Source: Rhizophagus clarus (Eukaryota; Glomeromycota; Glomeromycetes; Glomerales; Glomeraceae). From it: a stretch of 64,000 nucleotides of DNA. Below, in pieces: positions 26,627 through 38,041 of this stretch (its first letter is position 1; the number at the start of each line of letters is the position of its first letter). The position numbers and the translations under genes were made by a program. The notes beneath the pieces were generated by a model. It ran no database searches, was not told the origin of the DNA, and saw only the letters and a program-made list of their open reading frames with translations. The stretch lies in the NCBI GenBank assembly GCA_015698045.1, contig BLAL01000229.1, positions 2,020,001 to 2,084,000 on the forward strand, in the 5' to 3' direction.

Positions 26627-28315
26627 CTATTTATAGTAACTATCTCTAAATGTAGGACGATTGCGGTTAGTAGCAAGAGCAGGACGTTTGGCTAACCATT
26701 CTCTTCTTTGATTACTACTACTATTAGTACTAGTAATGCTACCATTACTCATATTACTAGTAATACTATCTCTGTGACTAGTAGTACTATCTCGATGAAT
26801 TGGGACCATAGGAATATTAATTGGAGTAGGTGAAGAAGGGGATGATGGAATTGAAGAAGAAAATCGAGGAGAAGTAGGGCATGAAGAAGTAAAATTTGTC
26901 ATAGTAAAAGTTGGAGAAATTGGACGATTGTAACTATTAGTTATTAAAGTAGAAGTTTCTGAAAAAATAGTGTGACTAGAAAAACTAGTACTACCCCTCT
27001 TCCCACCAGTCCCATTAGGTTGTGGAGAATCCAAAATTTTAGAAATGCTATCATTCTTAAGGAGGATTTCACTAATTGAATTGCTATTTCCTTCATTATC
27101 TTCATTATTATTAATATTATCGGAATATTTTATTCTTGAGCCTCTCAATTCACTTCTCGATGGACTTGAATAAGTATTGTACGTTTCTTCTCCGCTAACT
27201 ACATCATAGTCCGAAAAAGAAACACCTGTCATTTTACTATTTCTATTATTATTAACACTATTACTGTTCCTTTTCTCATTTGTTTTTCCATTGAGAGTGT
27301 TGACATTAGTCTTCGTATCATCATTATTACGAGAATGATTTTTATTGATAGAGTTTTTTCCAGAATTACTTTGTGGAGTAGTAATGATATTATAAATCAT
27401 TAACCATTGAGTTATGTTTAATATTAGCGGGAATGTAAAATACCATATACCCATATATAATAAATTAATCTTATAATTAAATATTGTAGTTGTTCGGTGA
27501 TATAATCCATATAATATTAATGCTGGTATATATATAATTACTGTTATTATTTGTCCATAAACTGGTAATGATAACTATGATATGCGATGATGCGTTAGAT
27601 AAAAAATAAATAAATAAATTAGTAATTTTTTTTTTTGAAACTTTTCGAACAACAACAAAAAAAAAAAAATTTAAACTTACATTACGGGTACCTTTTCTTA
27701 ACTGCTCAAGCTTATTTTGTAATTCGGAATTTTGAGTTTGATGTTGATTGGTTAAATCATTAATGTTTTCCAATACAATATTTATGAATCTAAACCAAAA
27801 CCATAACATTGCTATTATATAAAAAAATCCCCAAATTGCCCATACCAAATTCTGTATTAAAAATAACTTATATGCATTTGTAAGATCATTTAAATCAGCA
27901 TAGTAACCAGTTAATGCAGCAACAATTACGAAAAGACAAAATGTTGATATAATTATAAAAGTACAGGCCAAGTCTGTCTTTATTGCATGTCTCGTTATAG
28001 GTACTTCAGATAGCACACTTGACATTGATACTGGACGTGTTGATGCAAAATTGGTTCCAACTTCAAATGCTGATATTGAATATACTAAATAGATAAAAAA
28101 AAAGTTAACAAAATTAAAATTAAAATAAGAAAAATCCGAAATAATTATTACTAACATATACTTAATGGATATAATATTGCAACCATTGCTGTTAATGCTG
28201 TTGGTAAAGTATGTCCAATTTCTGCCCATAATATATTTGGATAAGAATCAGTTAATAACAATATCGAATGAGCCATTTGAACTAGAAAATATGACAATGA
28301 ATTAATTATATTAGT

Positions 28316-28352
<37 letters not shown>

Positions 28353-28684
28353 TTCGTACTGCGCCACGACTTACATGGACAATAAGCCAAACACATTGTA
28401 AAATAAATATGTTGCGGTCTAGGCCTTATTTTCCCTCTATCTCTTCTTGAAGGAAGAAAAAAAGCTTGGTCTTTCTTTTTAATTAAATACCATAAACATG
28501 TTGCAGCCGTTATACTTAAAAGACCGCAATATGAAAATAATATCCAATTCGATATTAATAATATGTGTGATTCTGGACAATCATATATATTTATTCGGAA
28601 ATCACAAGAGCAAATTTGTATTGGTGAAGTTGGTGTGGGAGAGACATTTCTACAAGCAATTGTGTAGGGAGAATTTAATTTCAT
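26627..28684 (-). CDS. Second seven-transmembrane protein with long Ser/Asn-rich C-terminal tail, four exons
   Basis: Exons 28684-28375, 28281-28162, 28084-27681 and 27574-26627 total 1782 nt, giving 593 residues in one frame. The N-terminal outer region has paired cysteines (ICSCDFRINIYDC). Seven hydrophobic segments follow: LLISNWILFSYCGLL, the segment joined across intron 1, ALTAMVAILYP, CTFIIISTFCLFVIVAALTG, AIWGFFYIIAMLWFWFRF, GQIITVIIYIPALILYG and GIWYFTFPLILNITQWLM. A predicted coiled coil (NDLTNQHQTQNSELQNKLEQ) sits between TM5 and TM6. The last 250 residues are disordered, rich in Ser, Asn and Thr, with many SP/TSP sites that could be phosphorylated. It is not an obvious paralogue of the 16.7-18.3 kb receptor. 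Family not recognised; a receptor role is inferred from topology. Confidence 0.75.
28319..28346. repeat. (AT)14 microsatellite in intron 1 of the 26.6-28.7 kb gene
   Basis: Uninterrupted AT dinucleotides just inside the first intron. Confidence 0.9.
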
Positions 28685-31600
28685 GTGCGATTATGTGATA
28701 ACGAGAAAATATTGGAGAGGGAAGAAGGAAAAGGGAGGATGTATGAGGAAGATGGAAATATTTTCGCTACACGGTAGCGAAAACGATTATTAAACGAAGT
28801 AATTGAGACGAATGATGATAATTTTTTCTTCTTTATTTCTTCGGTAAAAAAAAATAAATAAATAAATAAAATCATCAAAACTGAGGAAAAGAAAAAAAAA
28901 AAAAATAATTAAAATATAAATTAAAAGTGGTCGTACACATGAGAAAAAAAAGCAATATTATCAAAATCGTTAAGCCTTTTTATTTGTAAACAAAAAAAAA
29001 AAAAAAAAAAATTTATTTATTTATTTATTTTATATAATATAATAAAACAAAAAAAGGATAGTAGAAAGTTAATAAACAGAATTGAAGTACTTTAAGGTAC
29101 TGTAAGTACTGTCAAGTGAAAGTCAAATTCCAAAAAAAAAAAAAAAAAAAAAGAAATTCTTGATTTATAAAAGACACTTTAAAAGCTTTAAGTCTCACAA
29201 AATCATTATTTAGCGAAAATAGGTAAATTAAAAATAAACAAAATTTTGTGATTATAATAATTAGTAATATATTTTAAAAAAGCTTCTTTAAACTGATGAT
29301 AAGGTTTTAACTTTACTACGAAGTAGAATACAGATAAGTACTAAATAAGAAAATCCGAATGATTCTGTTTGTTTTACATTATGTCGTGCAGTATTGCATG
29401 GATCCTTTGTACTTTAATAAGTACTTATCTTAGGGGGGAAATATCCCAGTAGTTATATGAACACGGAGATTATGTAATAATACTTTACGTAATTTGATTA
29501 GTTCTATTTTAGGATTAAATATTTAATTTGTGGATGACACCACAGTCGTCATGTGGGTCATAATTAGATGTACGTTGTCGATTAGAATGACACTTTTTTT
29601 GTGCGATCGAATTTAAGAATATTAATAATTAATAAATTTATATCATCCTTATTTTAATTATTTTAATCCCGTTTTACCGAGTCTAAACTATGTATTTCTT
29701 TTAAAAAAAAGAATTTTATCATATGCATTATTTGCGTCATGCTATTTCTTTATTTATTGTTTGTTTTGTATATCTATTATATATTAAGAAACCTCCTTTG
29801 TTTCAGAATATGTTAATGAAAGCACGATTTTTTTAATGAGGACTTGCTTATACAGTACATATTAAATAAATTCAAGTTTGTTAGCAGTCTCGCGATCGTA
29901 AAGTTTTGATGGAACTGCGTGGTGGCGTAGCACAAATTCCTACGTACCTGTTTCATTCAGGTGTTTCGATTTGTTTTGTTTAACATGAATTACCATTATT
30001 ATTATTATATTATTGTCTTTCGAAATTTGGCAGCTCCTGCATCGTTTCAGAAATAAATTATCTATCATCCATCCGTACTACAACAAAATTTTGAAAATAT
30101 ATAACTTCAAATGATTGCTAAGATTTTCGAAATGTGTTATCAACACTGTCACAAGATTTTTTAAATGATGCGGAACGCTTATTGCCGACTTAAACCGATA
30201 AAAATATTCTATTTTATATTTTAGTTTTAATTATCAGACAATTAACTAATACGATCATTACTCATCATTTTAATTAAAATTTTGTGTAAATATTTGATGG
30301 GGATAATCTATGGTAATGTAACAGGAATTACTAATTATGACTGATTTTCTGATTTTTGGGAAGACACTTGTGGGCTTAATCTGAAAGTATGATCATCTGA
30401 TTCCCGTTTTTATTCGTTAGCATAAAACCCACGTGCTATTTTAAAGCAGATATTTAAATCGCGGTTGATTTCGATTCTGCCATATTCATTTTCTTACCGG
30501 CGGCGTGCTAAAGATAATTTTTATTAAATGATGATTTTTTTAATATAAAAAATTTTTAAATATTAAAATAAAATAATTTTTTATTATTATTTAAAATTAA
30601 TAATAATTCTTATATAATTTATATATAGATTATATTAAAATATAATTTATTTTCTAAAAATTTTTTATAATTTATAAAATTATTAATGCTTTTTAATTTA
30701 GAAATATGAATTACAGAAAACTGTATACAGTACAAATATGACCAATATGATTAGTTATATATATTTTTTAATATTATAATAATAGTGATTATAAATTTTT
30801 ATTTATTAATTAAAAATAATTAAGAAATAATATAATTTAATTTTAAATTGATTTGATTCTAAAAAACTTTTTAAATTTTTAAAAAAGAATTTAATTTTAA
30901 ATTTAATAAACCTTTTTTAAAAAACCTTACAATCATCTTTTTCTATAGCAAATCATGATAATTGATATAATGAAAAATACTATATAACAAATTGTTAATG
31001 TGAAACAAATATTTTTTTTTTAATAAGATGTTGAAATTGTATCTACATTTATTAGATTAGATAGGATTAAATAATAATCACTTTTATATTACATGTAATA
31101 CTTCCAACCTAGACCAGTTTGTTCATTTGCTGAAATGTGAAACAAATATTAATATATAAAAATCTTTAATTAACTGAATTTTATTAATTATGAGCTACAT
31201 ACTATTATATAAAGTAAAGTTACGAAACAGATATATAAAAATGAAAATAACTAATATACCAACAACCCTATGATCATTTAATAAAAAAATAATTTTTTTT
31301 ATAAAAAAAGTTTAACAAATTATTTTAATAATATTAAAATATTAAATTGAAACATCAATTTTATTAGTTTTACATTTATACATTAAAATTAATTTTATCA
31401 GTTTAATACTTACCTACTATTTATATTTTATTTAATATCCTTATAAAAATAAAATAAGAAGATTTTTAAAGAAAATAATAATAACATTTCTCTCAACTTC
31501 AGTTTCTTTTACTTCAATTTTAAAAGTCCAGTTATATTTTTTATTCTATAATACTACAAAAAAGAAAGATTAAATATTAATAATAAATACAGCAAGTTAG

Positions 31601-32881
31601 AGGCGATTATAGTTGTAATTCTATTTTACTTAATAAATGATAGTACGGCTTTAATACCAAAAAAAAAAAAAAATAAAAAAATAAATACTTCTTTTAACCT
31701 TTCTTACTTTAATTTTAAAAAACTAATTATATTTTTTATTTAACAATATTATAAAAAGAAAAAAAATAAATAATTTAAATAATTAGAAAAAATGATAAAA
31801 AACATCTTTTCTAACTCTTCTTTACTTTAATTTTAAAAGTCCAATTATATTTTTTATCTGGTATAAAATACCAAAAATTTAGCTATAACTAAATGTAATC
31901 AGTTTTTACTAATTTAATTTTAGTTTAATTTTAGTTTAATTTTAATTTAAGGCAATCAATTATTATTATTTAAAGCAAAGTAAAAAACTATATATATTTA
32001 TGAATATTAATAACATATAAAAATTATATAATTAAATAATAAAATAAAAAATAAAAATAAATTTGTGATGATATATTATATATTGATAAAAAAATAATAA
32101 GTATGAAAATTTTATAAAAAAATTTTTTTTTGCTCTAAATTCACAATAATTTCAATTTTCTAGTATATAAAAAAACTAATAAAAAAACCAATCAGTTAAT
32201 TGTAAATATTTTATAATATATTTTAAAAAAATATTTTTATTTTAATTAAGAATAACTAAAAAATATGAATTTTAATATTTAAATTTATAATATTTTTCTT
32301 TTTGAAATTATAAAAAAATTAATTTTATGTATTATTACCTGATTTTTTGTATTGTAAAAAATCACAAAATTAACATTATTTTTATAAAAAAAAATTGTAT
32401 AAGTTTAAATAATATTATTAAATAAAGTTATAATTAGTATTTTTTAATAATACTTTATTCAATTTTGCAATTAGTTTTGTAATTCTATTTTATTGATCAG
32501 TTTTACAATTAATTAGTTTTAGCTAAAAATTGCAATTTTAAAATTGAAACTGAGCTGAATTGACTGTTAGTATTTTTAGTCTAATAATATTACAAAAAAA
32601 GAAAAAAATAAATAAATAATTTAATTAATTAAAAAAAAATAATAAAAAACACTTTTTCTAGTTTTTTTTAATTTTAATTTTAAAGTTTAATCATATTTTT
32701 TTATCTAGCAATATTAAAAAAATAAAAAAAAAATAATTTTTTTTTAAATTAAATTATTATCAGATAAATTAGATTGGTAAGTTATATAATTATATTTTTA
32801 CAATAAATAATTTATTATAGTACTATATTAAATAATTTATTATAATATTAATAAATTTTTATAATAAACTGATTACTGGTA
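28685..32881. other. Long gene-free AT-rich region
   Basis: Contains the presumed promoter of the upstream minus-strand gene (several poly(A) runs near 28890, 28990 and 29130), then unique sequence to about 30.5 kb and nearly pure A+T to 32.88 kb. No coding frame was found. Dispersed short repeats in the right part are listed separately. Confidence 0.6.
31490..32740 (+). repeat. Dispersed AT-rich repeat, at least four copies
   Basis: A unit beginning TTTACTTTAATTTTAAAAGT, followed by a TATATTTTTTAT stretch, a short TAATATTA-like core and an AAAAAGAAA-rich end, recurs near 31500, 31700, 31820 and 32660 with irregular spacing. Confidence 0.55.
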
Positions 32882-34215
32882 CACTCCCCGACCAAAAGTC
32901 TCTGACCACTTTAAAACCGGAAAAAAATACACCAACTTCAACATTTAATTTCTTAATGATTTATAAATAAACATTGTAAAAAATTTATATAGTTTTATTC
33001 AGAAAAACGTGAATTTTATTAATATCTAGTTGGATTTCCGTGGCTATCTAATACAGCTTGAACCCTCCTTGGCAAACTTTCAACTAAATTTGTTAAAATT
33101 TCGGGTTCGATTTTATTCCATTCCTCCTCCAAGATTACCATTAATTCCTCAATATTTTTTGGATGAGGTTTGTATTCCCGGACTCTCCTTTCCAAAACAT
33201 CCCACAAATATTCAATTGGGTTAAGGTCCGGGCTCTGTGCAGGCCATGGAAAGTCTATTATCGAATTATCCTCTTTCCATTGTTTAACCGTTCTTGCTCT
33301 ATGCACTGGGGCATTGTCATCTTGAAAAATATATTGTGAATTGTTTTCTAAACTATTATAGAAGGGTAAAAAAGTGTTTTCTAATATTCCCATATATACA
33401 GAAGCATTAATACTACCAGAAACTTGGATTAAAGGACCAATTTTATCTTTCGCAAAACACCCCCATACCATAACACCTTGGTTTCTGGATTTTACAGTTG
33501 GAATCAAGCAATCCACATCATATTTTTCATGTGGTTTACGCCAAACCCAGTGGTGTGCATCATTTTGGAATATCATAAAGCGGGATTCATCACTCCAAAT
33601 GATAAAATTCCACTCATCATCCCAATCTCTTCTTTCACGGCACCATTCTAGTCTTTTTTTACGATTTGCTTCAGAAACAAATGGTTTTCTCTTTCCAGCT
33701 CGTCCAAAAAAACCCTCAGAGTGTAAAGTACGTTTTATAGTATTAGAGAATACTGAAATTGATAAAGATTCACTAAATTTTTTTGTCATTTCCTCTAGTG
33801 ATTGTTGCCGGACTTCCTTAAGTGTTCTTACAAGTTGTCTAACGTTTCTTTCTGTGAGTTTTAGTGGCCTTCCCAAACGTGAAGAAGCTGTAATTTGTCC
33901 TGAATTTTTGTACCTCGTTATAGTATCATGGATAGTGCTTTTAGGGTGCCCAAGAATTTCCCCAATATTTCGTTCACTATGACCTCCTTTCCAGAGACCA
34001 ATAATCTCTCCTCGCTCAAACTCAGTAAGTTCACGTCTTTGGGACATTATAAAAATATATTTTTTTTTTTTATTTTCGGATAACTGAAAACAAGAGCTTC
34101 ATGGAAAAAAAAAATTTTATATGTTTATATTTAATGGATTTGGCGTAAACAAACTTAATAGGTAATGATCGGCAATAAAAAAATCGGGTGGTCGGAGACT
34201 TTTGATCGGGGAGTG
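32882..34215 (-). mobile_element. Tc1-like transposon, apparently complete
   Basis: Terminal inverted repeats begin CACTCCCCGACCAAAAGTCT (left) and CACTCCCCGATCAAAAGTCT (inward from the right), about 30 bp with a few mismatches, flanked by TA at 32880-32881 and 34216-34217. Length 1334 bp. It contains one uninterrupted transposase gene, so it is the best candidate here for a recently active element. Confidence 0.95.
33019..34047 (-). CDS. Tc1-type DD34E transposase, intact
   Basis: A single 342-residue frame. The N-terminal paired-type helix-turn-helix region (FERGEIIGLWKGGHSERNIG) is followed by a GRPLK linker and a second helix-turn-helix. Catalytic residues are all present: Asp in IIWSDESRF, Asp in FQDDNAPVH, and Glu in SPDLNPIEYLW, 34 residues after the second Asp (DD34E). 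The length is normal for the family. It cuts and pastes the enclosing element by recognising its inverted repeats. Nothing in the frame suggests inactivity. Confidence 0.95.
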   Translation of the reverse strand: MSQRRELTEFERGEIIGLWKGGHSERNIGEILGHPKSTIHDTITRYKNSGQITASSRLGRPLKLTERNVRQLVRTLKEVRQQSLEEMTKKFSESLSISVFSNTIKRTLHSEGFFGRAGKRKPFVSEANRKKRLEWCRERRDWDDEWNFIIWSDESRFMIFQNDAHHWVWRKPHEKYDVDCLIPTVKSRNQGVMVWGCFAKDKIGPLIQVSGSINASVYMGILENTFLPFYNSLENNSQYIFQDDNAPVHRARTVKQWKEDNSIIDFPWPAQSPDLNPIEYLWDVLERRVREYKPHPKNIEELMVILEEEWNKIEPEILTNLVESLPRRVQAVLDSHGNPTRY

Positions 34216-34217
34216 TA

Positions 34218-34856
34218 ACTTCTAAAAATAAAAAAAAAATATAGAAAACATTAATAATTTACCAGATATAAAAATAGCTATTATTTTTAAATATCAATTA
34301 ATAATACCAGTTATTATACCTTTATAAATTATATAAATACAAATACAAATTAACTTACTTCAGTTTAATCATTACTTTTACTAAATATTAAAAGAAAAAA
34401 ATGAAAAAAAAATTAAAATTAAAGAGAAAAAAAACTTATTTAGAAATATAAGACCTTAAAAATTTTTTTTATTATATTTGATAATTCTTTTCTGTTAATT
34501 TGAGTAATGAAGATTATAAATATTATTCTTCTTTATATTAAAATTATGTAACTCTTCAAGTATAGATAATAAGGATATGAGATAGAACAAAAAATCAAAA
34601 ATATCTAATAATAGCAATAGTAATAATAATATATAGTTAATTTTTAATATAATAAATTTTAAATTTTAAATTTTAATTTTATTATAAAATTATAATAAAA
34701 AATTTAAGTAATTTGATTAATTATTTTACTATAATAAGGGATTTTTAATGCATTTGATTAGTTAAATATTATGTATTAATAAAAATTTATTATATTAAGG
34801 ATTTGTTATATTAAGAGTTAACTGTATTATTATTAAATACTAATTGAATTAAACTG
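34218..34856. other. AT-rich spacer with a possible solo Tigger end
   Basis: No genes. GAGTTAACTG|TA at 34815-34826 matches the right end of the outer Tigger-like element at 52120-52131; no partner end was located upstream. Confidence 0.4.
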
Positions 34857-34872
34857 AATTTCTTATTCAGTT

Positions 34873-36755
34873 GGACTCCTTGCACCTAAAACTGGCTAAA
34901 GAAGAGATGTCTGGCGTAGTTAAACACCAAACTAAAACCTTTTACGAGACTTACTTCTTTAACTATCTCAGCTTTGCAAAGGCATAACAGTAACCACAGC
35001 TGGAGCAGCTGAGTTGTTCGACAACTTTTTTGAGTATAGGACTGACTTAAGTCTTTTACAGTACAAACTCAAGGCTTCTACACAACAAATAGTAGCAGCT
35101 AATATTATAGGAACTTTATGTTACCTTTCCACTGCCGCTTTCTTGGACACTATCATTTTTCCAACTCTCGATCAACTGTCACGTGAGATAGAAGAGCAGA
35201 TAGAAGCAATCAACAAATCGCACCAATTAGAACTCAAGGTTGTGACAAATAAAGGAAAATCAGTATGCATAGAACCACCTGATGACTCCCCCAAAATGAA
35301 AATGGACATGAATGTACCGCACCAATCAAACGTTACTGAAAGCACGCAATCTACTCCAAGTCCTCCCATCATTGTGAAACAACAAGAATCCTGGACTAAG
35401 GCGTTGACTAAGAATCAGAAGAAAAAGTTGAAGAAAAAAGCCAAAGCTGCGAAAAAAATGATCTTTTGACAGGAAAACAGCTTGACATCCTCTTCAACTG
35501 CGTCTTCTGATTCCACTCTTGCTAGTCATATTGAAAAGCCCTTCAAACCCAAGAAAACCAGTTCTGTCATTCCTCCAACCTGACCTGATCCAAAGGATGA
35601 TAAAGGTCTGACAGGTTTAAAGAAGAGGTCTAAAATTAACGATAGCTTCACAGGATCAAATAACCTTATTATTACAGGATACCAGCCTGAACAAGAAGAA
35701 TTGAAATTCCTTCTGGACCTGATAGTATACGATATCTCAGCTAAATAGTCAAATTATGAGCTCCTCTCCAACCTTAATAATTGGGGCAAAGTGATATCAG
35801 TCAGCACCTATGTGCAGAAAAAATATTTAACCGCAAGAGTTTGGCTGATTCCAAACCATAATTGCTTTAAAGTTTACAACAATAATGATTAGACTGTATT
35901 CCTCAGTACCTTTCCTATCTGATGGTTTTCAGCTGCCTGAAGCCTTTCTAAAAGAAAGTAGCACAAAAAGTTCCAGGGCATTATACTAAATATCTCTGAG
36001 GATATGACTTATGAATCATTATTCCCTAATGGTGCTTCTAGCCCATTTTTAACCTCCAGCAATTTAAAATCTTTTAGAATTGTTAAAGAGTAAGACAGGT
36101 CCCGCATGCTTATTGGATATTTTGCAATATAGGATGCGTTTTCCTACAGGATCTCCCATCAGCAGCAGTGAAAGGATATTGAACTAGCTTGATGCTGTCA
36201 CTTCCTGCCCTCTTACAACTCACTTAAATCCAGATCTTCTCTTCAGAAGTCAAATACATCTACTAACGACAAGTCAAACCCTTAATCCAAAATAGTGACT
36301 GGATCCAACAGAGTTCCACTTGGGCCACAATGACTCCACAAATCCAAATTAAAGAATGATGATCTTTTACTCAAAACTGCTAACAGTCAGAACCACGATA
36401 AAAACTCTCATGCGTCTAATAGCAAGTAACTAACTCCAATGAATAAGGTAGAAATCAAGCGACTATTAGAACAACTAATTAGTTTATGTTGTTAATATGC
36501 TAGAAATAGAAAATTAGCTATAATTGGTAACCATGTAGTTACTAATTAATTTCTTGTTTAAATAGATATCGTTCTTTACAATTTTTCTTTTTTCTGTTTT
36601 CGATTCCCTGATTCCTTAGTTTAGATGCTTGGCGAGACTATGGCTCTTTTGAGCCTTGGATGTATGTTAAATAGGCTTTGAATGTGACAGTAATGTCCTC
36701 CCTTATTTCTAAATAAATATACGATGTTCAACATCTTTAAACTGAAAAAAAAAAA
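34873..36755 (+). mobile_element. ORF1-only retroposon (half-LINE) with target-site duplication
   Basis: The 1.9-kb insert ends in a 13-base A run and is flanked by AATTTCTTATTCAGTT (34857-34872) and AATTTCTTATCCAGTT (36756-36771), a 16-bp target-site duplication with one change. Direct flanks plus the A tail show target-primed reverse transcription. It contains no endonuclease or reverse transcriptase, so it was mobilised by another LINE. Confidence 0.88.
34907..36420 (+). pseudogene. Decayed ORF1-like gene of the half-LINE
   Basis: The clearest open part (about 34980-35469) encodes a helical region with a Lys-rich end (KKKLKKKAKAAKK). After several stops, the segment at about 35660-35880 reads TGYQPEQEELKFLLDL then YDISAK(stop)SNYELL and NWGKVISV. 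The pattern recalls the RRM-like ORF1 proteins of Glomeromycotina LINEs. Most breaks are TAG, TGA or TAA where Trp or Gln would fit, and one frameshift lies near 34975. Homology not verified. Confidence 0.5.
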
Positions 36756-36771
36756 AATTTCTTATCCAGTT

Positions 36772-37014
36772 AAATCTTGTAATATAAGATATTCTTACAT
36801 GATAGAACAATTATAAGTTTTCTTTTAAATTCAATAATTAATATAAAATTATATTGATTAGCATATAAATACAATAAGATTACAAAAGTAAAATTAATAC
36901 TTAATTTTAATTATTTTAAAATTAATAATGAAGATTAAATAATATTATTAGACTTTTTACCAATTTAATAGTTTTCTACCTTTTGGATTTTTTAAATAAA
37001 AGCAGCATTAAATA
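36772..37014. other. AT-rich spacer
   Basis: Nothing recognised between the half-LINE and the MITE at 37015. Confidence 0.5.
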
Positions 37015-37194
37015 TAGATGCCACTCAAATTATTCTAAGTGAATCCCAAATTAATTTGTACATTTTGACAGCCATAATTCCTAAATCCCAAATATACAAA
37101 TTACAAAATTTATATATGTAATTTGTAAATTAATTTGGATTTGTACATTTGGGCTGCCATAATTCCAAATTATTTTGAATTTGGGTGGCATCTA
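37015..37194. mobile_element. MITE of 180 bp with TA target sites
   Basis: Ends TAGATGCCACTCAAATT and, inward from the right, TAGATGCCACCCAAATT: 17 bp with one mismatch, flanked by TA on both sides. A subterminal GCCATAATTCC motif occurs in both halves. No coding capacity. TA flanks suggest mobilisation by a Tc1/mariner-type transposase. Confidence 0.8.
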
Positions 37195-38041
37195 TAGCAT
37201 AAAAAATTTTAAACTATTATCTACAATATTTTTGATAATATGATAATAAAATCTTTATTTTCTAATAATTTAGCCAGTTTTTTCTAACTAAATGCAATTT
37301 TTAAACATTTAAAATTGTTTAAAAATAAAATAAAAAATAAAAGTTTATAAATTACTTTACAATATAAGTTATTATATCTAAAAAATTAGCCTTTCACTTT
37401 AATAGAATAATATTAAAATTTTTTGATATATAGTCAACTCTCTTTATAGTTACCTCTATTATAGTCATATTATCACCTTAGTTGAGTATCCCAAATTTTT
37501 ATATATAAAAACTATCATTTATAGTTACAAACTATTTATAGTTACTATTACATCATTTTTTAAAAATTTTATATATATGTGATTATAAAAAGATATTTAT
37601 TAAAATATAATTGTTTTATGATCTAATGATCAGATTTTAATGATTTTTAGTTCAATAGATTCATTTCATTAAAAGGAATTAGATGATAGTAATTTTATAG
37701 TGATTGGATTAATATTAACTGAGTAATCCAATTTTAAATATCAAATCAGCATTCTATATATATAAAATTCATGTAATATTTAATATTTTGACTTTATTTT
37801 AATTACTATGGGTTTTAGTAATCAGATTTTAATATTCTTAGACTCATTAAAATCATCTCTACAGAGGAAGCCAATAGTAATAATTTTATAATGATTGGAT
37901 TAATATTGACTGATCAATTCAATTTTAAAGGCCAGATCAATATTTTTTATATATAAAATTCACATAATATTAAATATTTTGACTGTATTTTAATTATTAT
38001 AAGTTCTAATGATCAGATTTTAATAATCTTAGGCTCATTAA

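Noticed and set aside
28681-28878. Minus-strand frame upstream of the second seven-transmembrane gene
   Set aside because: Overlaps the start of the gene in another phase; most likely leader sequence.
29938-29975. tRNA-like arm ACCTG-TTTCATT-CAGGT followed by TTCGATT
   Set aside because: A perfect 5-bp stem with 7-nt loop and UCA at the anticodon position is tempting beside a TGA-reading frame, but only two bases separate it from the T-loop-like motif, no T stem forms and no acceptor stem is visible.
33374-33982. Plus-strand frame of 202 codons
   Set aside because: Entirely antisense to the intact Tc1 transposase, with no domain of its own.
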